Assembly: GCA_021234155.1 (NCBI GenBank)
Contig: JAJEKV010000005.1
Location: 21,810,089-21,874,088 of the forward strand
Direction: 5' to 3'
Length of the DNA stretch: 64,000 nucleotides
Source: Isoetes taiwanensis
Lineage: Eukaryota > Streptophyta > Lycopodiopsida > Isoetales > Isoetaceae
The stretch's first letter is position 1. Each line of letters opens with the position of its first letter. The translations under genes were made by a program, and so were the position numbers. Below, in pieces: positions 22,115 through 32,520 of the stretch. The notes under the pieces were generated by a model. It worked only from the letters and a program-made list of their open reading frames with translations. It had not been told where the DNA came from and did not search any database.

Positions 22115-22290
22115 TTATATACTTCAAAATTCACAAGTGCAAAATATACAAAACTCTAGCAAAAACAATCTTCCAATATATTTCGAAGTTCCCCAGTACC
22201 AAGTTTCAGTATACTTCAAAGTTCACAAGTGCAAAATTTACAAAACACCAGCAAAAAACAATCTTCCAGTATAGTTCAAAGTTCACCACC
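22115..22290 (+). repeat. two-copy tandem repeat, about 92-bp unit
   Basis: TACTTCAAARTTCACAAGTG followed by the same A-rich text occurs at about 22120 and 22212, and a third partial copy (TAGTTCAAAGTTCACC) follows. Confidence 0.65.
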
Positions 22291-22774
22291 CCGAGAACTC
22301 TAGCACAAATAGAACTCCAGCAAGGCAAGAACATTCAAAACTAAGAAATCGGCTTAAAAACTTTACTATCAACAAGAAATATAGCATAGGAACACCTAAA
22401 TAAGAAATATAGCATAATGAACACTCCAAATCAAGAAATGGATGCCTCCACACCTAAATATCTTGCATGCAAAGAAAAATTGAGCAAATGTGACCTTAAA
22501 CAACAAAATTCTAAGAAAAGCATTTTTAGTAGATGGTTTCTATAAAAAAAAGCAATCAAATCATTGCATTAGCATGCACGTCTACCACGTCTTGAAATTG
22601 ACGATGCCATCTGAGATCCACGTTGCCAGAGCTCTGTAGCAAAGAAAATATAGCAAGAAAGGAGTTTTGACACGTCAGAAAACGTTTTTATTGAATATGC
22701 TATATCATTGCATTTTTGTAATCCTGACCAAAATTAATTACAATTGATATTTTTTGGCTATCGGCGTTCTGGCC

Positions 22775-23470
22775 GAAAATTTATGTGATATATAATAATC
22801 TTTTTAAGAGCACAAACAAACTGCAAAGAAACGACATGTAACGTATATCCAATTGTCTCTCATATTGATGTCTTATCATATTAATATTGATGTCTTCAAC
22901 ATCCTCCCATATTGATGAGTTCTTGTGCCTTGAGTAGTAATCATCATCTTTATCTTTATTCCATGGTTTTCTATACAAGTATACATGAGAACCATCAACA
23001 ACTCCAAAGATATTAGGCTACAGGTAGCATCTTGAAATAACAGGTTTATATCAAATAATCTTTGTCTTGTCTTGTAAATAAGGAAATGAATATGGTCTTA
23101 GAAGCCAAAGCAAGAATTTCTTCTTCTTTTTTTTCGTGTATTTTTGAATAGTAGCTTTACCAACATAGAATCTTTGACCAACATGGAGAGGCTTCTCCCG
23201 ATGTGCTAGAAAATAAAGAACCATAGCTGTTGTTTTTCTTGGATCAATAGGTGCTCTTACCTTGATTCCAGGTCTAATTAGGAAAGGAACAACAAGGCCA
23301 ACTAGTGTCTCAAAGGAAGCCCTCTTCATCTGATAGAATTGGTGCCATATATTGTCCTCAAATAAGGAAAGGCAGTTCCAAGCATGATTATCAATGATAT
23401 TCTATTAAGCGGTCTGCCTTAGACATACCCAAAATCTTCTAGGAGGCCTCCTTGGCCTAGAAGACGCTGC
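22775..23470 (-). pseudogene. PIF/Harbinger transposase fragment (ALP1-like)
   Basis: On the minus strand, 23329-23160 reads KRASFETLVGLVVPFL, then YVGKATIQKYTKK. This is the helix-turn-helix region that precedes the nuclease in PIF/Harbinger transposases and ALP1-like proteins. Further along, in another frame (about 23025-22880), NIFGVVDGSHVYLYRKPW and DDYYSRHKNSS match the first catalytic Asp context (VDGTH) and the YY-x-R segment. The last two acidic residues of the triad are not present. Frameshifts separate the blocks. Confidence 0.75.
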
Positions 23471-23967
23471 AAATATTAGTGTAGAAGTTGCGCACATGTA
23501 ATTCAAATTCTCATCTATCTCACTATTCTGTTCGAAGATGTCCATTGGTTCTTCTTCCTCGATCGCCTGTATCAAATGAAGACAACCATTTTGAAAGGCA
23601 AACCGAGGAGAATGGCTCTTATAGCATGGTCCTCAATAGCATGGCAATCATGCCCAAAAGTACCAGATCCATAGAAATGAAATTAAATAAGATAAGATAA
23701 GATGAATTTTTACGTCCACGGGAACCCAACGGGAATATGGGATCAAATGAAAATATAGGATTCAAAAATTCAAAAATATGGGATTCGATCCACGAGCTTT
23801 GGCGCAAAGAAGAATCCAGTGGGGGACCTTACCATGTTGAAATGGCCCTAACATGCCCGTTAGGTGACGAGAGACAATTCTCGTCGATGTCTCATGGTGG
23901 GTCTCCATTTAAAAAAACAATGCATGTGGCCAATGCAAGAGAGGGAGAAAGTAGAGTGAGAGCACTG

Positions 23968-24157
<190 letters not shown>

Positions 24158-24244
24158 AACGTCACGCCACTAGGCAGCATCCAACTGGACATGTGACCAC
24201 ACACCACACTACATTGCTTGGTTGGGCCCCGCCCCCAACCTGTG

Positions 24245-24282
24245 TGGGAGGGAGGGAGGGAGAGAGGAAGGGAGGGAGGGAG
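24245..24282. repeat. (GGGA)n tract
   Basis: Purine-rich tetranucleotide tract immediately beyond the LINE 3' tail. Confidence 0.85.
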
Positions 24283-24850
24283 GAAATGAAATGAAATACA
24301 ATGATTTTTATTATTATGCCAAATTGAGACCATCAGGTCTGTGTGACATTCATAAGTCAAGTACAACATCAAAGTACATATCAACTGAAGTGCTTCCAGA
24401 AAATGAAGCATCTTCATGCTCTAACCACTCCATCTCCTCGTCTACGTCTCCTAGTAACTCTTTTAGTCCGTTCAAATGAGATTCTCTTTGTCGTAATATT
24501 TCAATCAAGTAACTGCCAATATTTCTGGTTGGCAATTCAAAGAACATAACCAGTGAGTCTGCAATGATTCTATATCTATCTCTAATGTTCTGATAGGTTG
24601 GACAAACTAGAATTGCATGCTTTTCATCTTCGATTTCATCCTCTCCACAGATCTTGCAAAATCTTTGCTGTCTTGAAATCTTTTTCCATCTACCTATTTC
24701 TACTCCCAAGCAATGTGAACTCAATCTCATTCTACATATGGTATGCCTCATCTTCATTGGGATGTTTCCAGCCAGATAGCCCGCTCCTATTAACCTTGGG
24801 TTCATGTCATTCCGATAGCCTTCCATTTTTGTTCCTGCTTGTGCCCACAT
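24283..24850 (-). mobile_element. LINE 3' end with C-terminal zinc-finger region
   Basis: The minus-strand ORF of 166 residues ends the RT polyprotein of a LINE. It has MRLSSHCLGVEIGRW, then CKICGEDEIEDEKHAILVC, the CCHC-like motif found at plant and animal LINE C-termini. The stop codon is followed by about 60 bp of 3' UTR and an (ATTTC)n tail at 24283-24300. The ORF is intact over this stretch, so the copy is younger than the other LINE pieces here. It is 5' truncated near 24850. Confidence 0.8.
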
Positions 24851-25639
24851 CTTTTACATCATGTTTTGGGTCCATTAGGGCAGATTTGGGGTCTCAAAAC
24901 AGCCTCCTATCAGCCATTCCACGTCATATTTCCGCTTCTTTTTCCCCATGCCACCTAGGATACCACAGATTTACTTGGAATATTCTCCTGGAATAAGGGG
25001 GATCGCACATTCATGGCGCCATATGTATTTAATTCTGTTGGTTGTCAAACAGACTGATGCAACACGTGGCGCTTCTAAAAAGCCACTTGCATTATAGCAT
25101 ACCGGCAACATATGACGGTGTCTCTTGGTTTGTCAGATACCAAGCGTGCGCATCACCGATTCTTGTCTTGCGCTATTTTCATTTAGAGGCCATGCCCATA
25201 CAAGCTTCCCGCCTTCTACATTTCAAAATTTGAATGTGTAGGTTGAAGCTTTGTATCAGACTTTCATTCGGCTCACGACATTGCGCCTTAAAAGTTAAAT
25301 GAAGGGATCTTTACTTCGAGATTGAGAGAGGATGAAGGCATTGAATCGAATCTGAGTTTCTTGAGATGAGCCGCTTCCGATTGTCACAAGAGAATTATGA
25401 CTTAAACCAGCGGCTCTTTTTCTCTCTCGCTTCATCGCTGCATGTGTAATGAAGGAAAGGAATAATGACTTGGGGGGAAACCTCGTTAAGATCTGAAGTG
25501 GACAAGTCAAATTGGTGATAGGGCAGCTGCAGGAAAAAGATCCAAGAGCTCGAAAAAGAGCAAACTTTGGGCTTCAATGTAGGTTAAAGAATTTGAAGAA
25601 AACACCCTTGGCTTTGCGAGAAAGGAAGAAGCACTTTTC
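24851..25639. other. no recognised gene
   Basis: Intergenic; short ORFs on both strands without motifs. Confidence 0.35.
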
Positions 25640-27629
25640 GTAGAGATAAAGGAACCGAAATTTGGATCAGGTGCATTCAAACGCGTCGTCGACCACAAGG
25701 ATGCATTTTACAACACTAGCAAAGGCCAATCAAGATCCTGGGAAAACTAGAAGCAATCTTGGTTACGTAGTGAAGAACCTAGCGACAAGCGGGGAGATAG
25801 TGGACATGATTTGTCATCCCTACAATTCTTCTCTCAAGAAGGTGGTATTGGAAATGGTACTAGGAGATCTCTGAGGAAGCTAGAAGCAACAGATGTACAG
25901 ACTATTTGTGACGATGTAGGCATCAATAGGCTTGATTACCGTTCTCTATTTAAGCCATTCCACGAAGCGTTGAAAAGAATGGGCACAAAAAAAGTATTCG
26001 CTCCACGTCCACAAATTGTTGAGAATACAAGGGTTACTAGGACAAAGATGGTGTATGCCATATTAGGAGAGATGCACCACGTTGAATGTCTTTGGTCTGC
26101 CATAGCACGAAAAAGATAAGAATGGCAAGGATTGTTCTGATATAGTTGGAATGAATGAACGCAATAATCTTTGGGTTGACCTGGTTAGTCTCTTACAATT
26201 CCTTGTCAAATATTATGACTTAACAGTTGTAGAAACTAATGGTGAGATTGAAGTTTGCATAAAATTGGATGAAATGGAACTAACCAAGTTTGAGAAGTAT
26301 GAGAGGGTATCCGTTGTCATCATGAATAGAGCAATTGAGAATGCAATTGCACATGCTAAATCAAAAACAACAAGAATAAAAAAAAAAGATGTAGAGGTGA
26401 CGGACGAGGAGAAGAAGCGTGCCGAAAAATGGTTCTCATGTCAATCTGAAGATGACACCTGATGGTTAGGTCTCTTTAAAGTTCAGAAAGAAACCCACGA
26501 GGTATCAGACATCCCGAGTTTAATATCTAGATTCGAGGAAGGGAAAAATTGCAAGTAGATCACTATGGATCTTACAAAGTAATTTTTCACTTGGCGTCTG
26601 ATTTAAAAACTGAGAAAGCAATGTACAACATAAGTGGAGGAGGACAAGGAACATGCAAAAGTTGTCTATCTTTGCAATCATGCAAAGGAAGTCAAGTATT
26701 GGGGAAGGCTGTTTCAACCTTGTCCCTTAACCAAGCAAATCCTCCTAATAGAGGAGAAAAAGATCCCAAGTTCCATGGCATTTTTCCCATTCCATTAGAG
26801 AGGGTTCATATCGCACTTTTGCGGCTTTGTGAGAATCATCGACAAGATGATATTTTTGAGTCTGATTCATGTGGAACATTTCGGACAAAAAGAGAAGAGA
26901 GGAAGGAATTCGTCGAGTTGAATATGTTCTATCGAAGCGAGGTTTGCATGGTGGCAATGTAAGATTAGAGCTTCGATGAGAGGCGGGGGGAAGAACAAGT
27001 GTGCCCGTAAGGTGTCAATTGGAGGGTGAAAGCTCGGCAACAGTAAAAAAGAATCATAGAGAGGCTCACGAGCGAAACCGGATGGGAGAAAAGGTCAATG
27101 AATTTGGAAAATTCTTTGGTTGATCGCGGGCAGGACCGCCTGAGATGGCGTTCGTTCGGCATTGAGGAAAAAAAAAGCATGGGATGCATTATCTGAATTA
27201 CTCCCATACATTTAGAGAATGGACCTCACAAGAGAAGATGCAGAAATGTTCGTGCAAGCGAATAACAAATTTATTAGGGCTTACATAGATGCATGGGGAG
27301 AGAGTGAAGTCACGCACTACTTGCACATCTTTTGGGCTCATGCACCTTGGTTTTTTAGGAAGTATGGAAGCCTAGCAATGTGGAGTGCACAAGACATAGA
27401 GAAGTCGCATAAACAAGCTAAAATAGCCTTTCATCGTAACACTCAAAGAGGGGGTGGAAATGTGGGAACCAACCCTCTAAGACAGATGACAGAGTGGTTT
27501 TATAGAAGGGCGATGGCTAAATACGACAAGAAGGTCGCTTTAAGGAGCAACCCAGAAGTCGTAAACACCATTGGTGAATCTTTCAAGAGAAAGCGAAACT
27601 TGCTTGGCAAAATTCTAGGGCCCCACTAG
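25640..27629 (+). pseudogene. large unrecognised transposase-like gene, frameshifted
   Basis: Five open blocks on the plus strand (25662-25874, 25811-26119, 26151-26462, 26549-26962, 27219-27629) appear to be pieces of one protein. Features include NNLWVDLVSLLQFL, then EVCIKLDEMELTKFEKY, YNISGGGQGTCKSC with a CxxC pair, and FPIPLERVHIALLRL. The last, intact block contains HIFWAHAPWFFRKYGSLAMW and DIEKSHKQAKIAFHRNT. The layout (CxxC, then LH-containing helix, then H-x3-H...YGSL...EKSH) resembles uncharacterised mobile-element proteins in cnidarians and other eukaryotes; I cannot name the superfamily. The last ORF ends 65 nt before a family-1 hairpin. Confidence 0.4.
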
Positions 27630-27694
27630 CATCGCAACAGTGGAGATCTAAAAGACAAAGAATCGGTAAAGTATACTTGTAATGTGTAGTATGT

Positions 27695-27757
27695 TCACAC
27701 GACGCGAAGTACTTGCCTTCAACCTTGTTTGCACAACTGTAGCTTCGCGTCGTGTGA
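27695..27757. repeat. family-1 hairpin (H1a)
   Basis: Perfect 15-bp arms TCACACGACGCGAAG (27695-27709) and its complement (27743-27757) enclose a 33-nt loop. It lies 65 nt beyond the stop of the plus-strand ORF ending at 27629. Confidence 0.9.
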
Positions 27758-27767
27758 TCTTATTTGG

Positions 27768-27831
27768 ATCATACGGCGCGAACAGTGAAGTTTGCTATTG
27801 CTTGCATTTATATGGCTTCGTGTCGTGTGAT
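27768..27831. repeat. family-1 hairpin (H1b)
   Basis: Arms ATCATACGGCGCGAA and TTCGTGTCGTGTGAT (imperfect pairing) with a 34-nt loop unrelated to that of H1a. It lies about 82 nt beyond the stop of the minus-strand ORF at 27914. Confidence 0.85.
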
Positions 27832-27913
27832 GCTTTACAAGATAATAATAAAAAAATGTTACTTTTAATTAAAGTTGTGAAAATTGTTACATTGAAAAAC
27901 AAAATACAATGAC

Positions 27914-28165
27914 TCATTGTTGCTCCAGTGCGAGCTCTTCTTCATTATCTTCATCATCATCATTAGCTTCGTCCTCGTCGTCTCTTCTCCTCAAGCCAGC
28001 AATCACCCTATCCAAACGTTCCTCCAATCTGTCCACCATCTCTTTGTACATGTCCCGCTCCTGTCCCAATACCACAACGTGTTCTTCTGCCTGAATTAGC
28101 AACCTCGTTGCTGTCATAACCACCTCAATGCAGTTGTTGGGGCATAACCTTCCCCTCCTGTCCAT
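27914..28165 (-). CDS. coiled-coil protein with acidic tail, array paralogue 1
   Basis: An 83-residue ORF with ATG at 28165. After a short start (MDRRGRLCPNNCIEVVM) a heptad-like helix runs through QERDMYKEMVDRLEERLDRV, and the C-terminus is a run of Asp/Glu. The beginning resembles the other small array proteins at 51-53 kb (LPxDIxLxVxMKR pattern), so I place it in that family. A LINE-like 3' end begins just upstream, so the true N-terminus and promoter may have been lost. No function is known. Confidence 0.5.
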   Translation of the reverse strand: MDRRGRLCPNNCIEVVMTATRLLIQAEEHVVVLGQERDMYKEMVDRLEERLDRVIAGLRRRDDEDEANDDDEDNEEELALEQQ

Positions 28166-28169
28166 GAGC

Positions 28170-28473
28170 TACTGAGCACGGCCTCTGTAGGCTTGTTGGG
28201 ATCGTACCTCCGGGAGGTAATAGATACGCGGACTCAGTTATGCCCCCCTATCCGACATTAACCTCAGCTGTACTTGTGATTATGTATATAACTGTGCAGT
28301 ATGTCAGCATCCTTATTGCTACTAAGGTTTTTCCCCCGAAAACCCTTCAGGGCGGGGGTTTTTTAATCCTGGTAGTAATACGCCTGCTGCTCTCTCTTTG
28401 TACTTGGGTCCCATAGGCCAGTTGGTCTCCGTGGACGATAAAATCATATTCTATTCTATTCTATTCTATTCTA
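28170..28473 (+). mobile_element. LINE-like 3' untranslated end with (TATTC)n tail
   Basis: Non-coding GC-richer sequence with CCCCCGAAAACCCTTCAGGG and a TTGGGTCCCATAGG motif, ending in five TATTC/ATTCT units at 28447-28473. The pentanucleotide tail links it to the LINE end at 6391. It is 5' truncated right at the start of the coiled-coil gene. Confidence 0.5.
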
Positions 28474-28582
28474 ATCAGTTTCCATCTTCTCCTTAGGACA
28501 AAAAGCAAACCTGTTTATAACACCACAATTAAAGTTACTGAGCAGTAATATCTTTAAACATCATAACATTGAGGAGGCAAAC

Positions 28583-29760
28583 TTAAGAGTACCTTTTCAG
28601 CCCACAATCTTTGCATGCCAACTGCAGACATTGATGTTTGTGCCATTCTTCATCTTCTTCTTTAGAGCAGACCATTTGCCTCCAAAAATCACTAGTGGAT
28701 TTATAAACATGGTTCTTGGCACTACAGAAGTTACCATCACCACAAACAGCACAATTACAGTTGCATTCTTTGTGCACCCCATTTGGATTTGTTCTGATTT
28801 TGTTGAGTGCTTGCATCACATACTCAAAGTGCATGTGATATTGGCAGCAACAGGTCTCTCTTTCTTTTAAACGCCTCACAAAAGATGGCTTCAGCAATTC
28901 AAATGTGCGATGTGAAATCTTCATTTCATTGAATTCCTTTTTGAAGGCCATGTAAAATTGCAACTATAAACAAAGCAAAAATACAGAGTTCCAAAAAAAA
29001 AATTAAAAGCAGCAACCTAGTAAAGCAGAACAAGCGGTAAAACATATAAAGCATAATAATTATCTGAGAAATTTCAAGCTGTTGTATTGGATGATCAATT
29101 CTTTCACCATATTTTGTAACAAACTTTCTCACATGCTTCCTGTATGGTGAGACTCTTGTGTTTTCTGTCCAGAACTTGTAAACAAAATTCTTAACCTCAT
29201 CAGTTATTGCATCTGATCTCTTTTTCCTTGAAAACATTGACCACGGACCATATTCTTGTTCTGCCATTACTCTTCTTCTTGTTGCTGCAATAACAGATTT
29301 TCTTGATACATGAAGGAGGCGTGCAACTGCAGACTGGTTGGTTTTGTTTGCTGTTGAAGATACCATTTGTAATGTGGACTTTATTGCTTGCATTATATCT
29401 GTCTTCCTTAGTTTCTTTTGCTGATTGAGTGTCTCTTGAACATTTCTAATGACATTCTTCATGATCTTGCTTTGATCATGATCAACAAAATCCACCTCCA
29501 GTGGCAATTTCTTCTTCACTCTCTTCACAAATCTGTGCACCACCAGTGCCTTATCCCCTTCTTTCAAAGGCTTTGTGATATTATTGAAATAATCGTCCAA
29601 ACTCTTGGACAATTCTTGAAGCCTTCTCGCACTCAAGCCGCTATCAACTTGAGGCTGGATATTTTCTTTCTCCCTCTCCCTATCTCTTTTCCGCTGTCTA
29701 GATTGCCTTCTTCTCTCGGCTTGAATTTTCTGGAAAATTTGAAGTCACTTTTCTTTATCT
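28583..29760 (-). CDS. unrecognised Cys-rich protein, at least two exons
   Basis: Exon 1 follows a good acceptor (TTTTCCAG near 29730) and runs to about 29060. It is basic and helical: RRQSRQRKRDREREKEN, then a helix with RRLQELSKSLDDYFNNI, a middle part resembling a small DNA-binding helix set (NQSAVARLLHVSRKSV), and NTRVSPYRKHVRKFV. Exon 2 begins after TTTATAG at about 28963 and includes FELLKPSFVRRLKERETC, then CCCQYHMHFEYVMQAL and the Cys-rich CNCNCAVCGDGNFCSAKN. It ends at 28583 with CLQLACKDCGLKRYS. The intron donor is unclear. Similar domain strings occur in uncharacterised transposon-like proteins of other eukaryotes, so a transposase or element partner is my guess. Further 3' exons may be lost. 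Confidence 0.4.
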
Positions 29761-30097
29761 AAATCTGATCTTTGATTGATCCATTTAGAATCGTGGTGTC
29801 TGAGAGAATTGTGTTGCCTGAGAGAAACCGTGTTGTACAAAGAAAATTCTGTTCGGGGTGTACAACAGGATCATGCTTCCGCCATAGCCAAATCCTATTA
29901 ACTCTCCACGCCATCTCACAACAACCCCGCCAAATTGATTACAGATGAATTTGATTTTGCGGGTAGCCATAATCATCGATCAGGAAGCAATTTGCTAAAA
30001 GCGGATCATCGCATTCCCGCTCTCCAAGCACCTCCAAGCCTGGCCGGACCAAAACCACAGCGGCGTGTTGGACGGGTGCTTTTGTACCCCAATATCT
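29761..30097. other. no recognised gene
   Basis: Upstream flank of the Cys-rich gene; may contain its first exon, not resolved. Confidence 0.3.
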
Positions 30098-30300
30098 AAC
30101 TTAGACCCTAAGAGCCTTTTCATATGTATGGAGGTTTTATCTCAAGTTTGGCACCGCGTTTCCTTCACTCTTTGTACATATTTGTTTCCCTTTGTACATA
30201 TTTGTGGTCATGAGCATGGCAACTTTGTAGCATCCAAGTGATCCGCCGGGCTGCTGCTGCATGGTGTATGCCAAGAACTCACCATTAACAGTGGCGCTGT
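30098..30300 (+). repeat. direct repeat, left copy (possible LTR remnant)
   Basis: TATGTATGGAGGTTTTATCT and the following CTTTGTACATATTTGTTTCC plus GCTGCTGCATGGTG recur at 32336-32510 with small indels. The two copies flank about 2 kb, as LTRs would. Confidence 0.5.
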
Positions 30301-31544
30301 TATGCCGAGTTTGCTCGTGATCACTTTCTTTAGCCTTGTTGTCTGCTGTTGTCTTGCTACTCTCATTCTCATGCTCTTCTTGTATACTACTCTCAATTTT
30401 TTAGATTCCCTTAGTTAAGCCCAACCAAGGCGTTGATTTGTCCGTCTGAAGGCTTTTCTTTTCATTTTGTTCATCCAACTAGATGATGATTTTGCCAGCT
30501 GATCATTTCATAATCTGTTCTCAAAGCTCTGTTCTTAAGGTGCAGCAAGCACAGTTTCCAGTTAAGGATTCACGGAGTGGTGATGGCACTCCTCTTTGCG
30601 AGATTTTCGAGGAAAAATCAAAAGTTTGATCCTTTTTTACCTTCTATCTGCTGCAAAATTGTCAAAAATATCATAACTCTCTTTTCTTAGCTTCTGTTTT
30701 ATCTCAGTTTTATCAAAATTTGTGCTTTTGCACACCTAAATATATTCTCTACCACATGCAACCGAGATGTTTACATCGTCTGCATCTCCAAGCCTCAAGT
30801 TTTCACGAAGATTTCTTCTTTAGTTTATTTATAGAGGGCCAGCACTTGGCTAGCCCCCTTTGAGCCCATACTTCCTTGGGCTCATAGCTTACCACAGAGT
30901 CGGGGTAGATTCCAACAAATATGACAAAGGATTTTTCAAGCTGTTAGTCGCAAATCCTCTGCACATGATTTGTCCCTATCTGCATATCAACGAGAAAAGC
31001 AGAAAATTTTCAAATTCAATGCAGCACGATCAGTTTTGGGGAGTTTTTGATGCAGTTACCTTGCCTCAATTCTACCTGCTCAGAGCCCACTGAATAACAC
31101 AGATATTCCATGCTGTTGAAGCTCTATCAAGTTATCCGGCACAGTTGAGGCAGATTCGAGCACAGCTTTCGCACTTCTCAAATTTTGGACTTCCAATCTG
31201 CATCAGAAGATATTTTTACACAAGCACCTCTTGGCCATTGCCATCCGATCAAGCAAATCGAAATGCAGAAACCCCTTACCATATCCGGTCTCATTGTTTT
31301 CTAAAGTTAGCTTTGGCACCGCCTTTGTACATGTCTTTTTTCGGCATCAAATGCGCGGCCTATCTGCATACCAGGTATAGATGCAATAGAATAGTCGGCC
31401 ACATGGAGAGGCAGGCTCATATTGCCATGAACAGCCATTACAAAGCATCTGTGGAGTTCTCAAAAATTTTTAGGGCTCACATTGGGATTTTTAACGTTCG
31501 TCATGATATACTCACGGTATTGATCTTTTTTGATGCTCACACCC

Positions 31545-31715
31545 ATGCTCACAGGTGCAGCCATGCCCATGCTCATGCACACGGGCCTAGCCATGCTCAT
31601 GCCCATGCCCACGGGCCCAACCACATCCACGCCCATGCCCACGGGCCCAACCACATCCACGCCCACGAGCCCAGCCCATGTCCCCATGCCCACGCCGTGA
31701 CCCATTTGCATTTTT
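31545..31715 (+). repeat. (HAHAHGP)n-coding minisatellite
   Basis: CCCATGCCCACGGGCCCAAC with ACCACATCCACG recurs twice as an exact 30-bp unit at about 31609-31668, within a broader degenerate array built on CATGCCCATGCTCATG. In frame it would encode His/Ala/Gly/Pro repeats inside the 31145-31834 open frame, but that frame has no other protein-like signal. It lies in the interior of the presumed LTR element. Confidence 0.6.
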
Positions 31716-32169
31716 CATGGTCACGCCCAACGTTCACGGCCCACGCTATGATAAAAAGTCCAGACACGCTCTGTTCTCAAGATCCCACGCTAGAGTCACG
31801 CTCTTCCAGATTTATTCAAGTTTTATATGGCTGATAACAGGGGGATGCTTTTATGGTGCTTACTTTTTTGAAGATCCCATATACTTGTTTCTAAGAGGAA
31901 TTTTGAGCCTTATTAATTAAAATTGACTTACCCATAATATAAGGGGATGGTCTTTATGTTTTTCTGACCCCAATTTCTATGATCTATGTTCTGCATCGAC
32001 ATTCCTTCGGATCTTATCCGTCATCAATGCATTCATGAAGATTTTCTTTCGACGATAAAACCAACCATTATCATTACCATCATTTCTGCCCCTAAATTTT
32101 TGGCACCATGTTGTAATTGTCGGACTTGTCTTATAAAAGTCTGTACATGCTTTTGTGCTAAAAACTTTT

Positions 32170-32520
32170 AGGGGGAGCAGTGTTACCACCTAGTGGTTAA
32201 CATTGTTCACATGCTAAGTGTCAGTGGTGGCATACTACACTTGGCATGTTTAGGTTAGCATAAGTGTAGGGTTTAGATTTAGTTAGATGTAGGGCTCAGA
32301 TTTGCAGTCTACACTATATTAGACCAGAGCCTCTTTAGATGTATGGAGGTTTTATCTCAAGTTTGGAGAGCCCCATTCGGCGCACGTTTCCTTCACTCTT
32401 TGTACATATTTGTTTCCCTTGTTCTTATTTTATGGTCATAAATGAGCATGACAGCTTTGTAGCATCCGGCAGTCATAGATTGCTGCTGCATGGTGCATGG
32501 CAAGAACTCACAAATAACAA
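32170..32520 (+). mobile_element. probable 3' LTR start of an LTR element
   Basis: A purine-rich tract (TTAGGGGGAGCAG) is followed by TGTTACCACC at 32181, the arrangement of a polypurine tract plus LTR 5' end. The downstream part (32336-32510) duplicates 30098-30300. No pol motifs were found between the copies, so this would be a non-autonomous or gutted element. The right LTR end was not located. Confidence 0.45.

Noticed and set aside
31145-31834. 229-aa ORF as a His-rich metal-binding protein
   Set aside because: The His/Ala signal comes only from a DNA minisatellite; the rest has no protein-like features and lies between probable LTRs.
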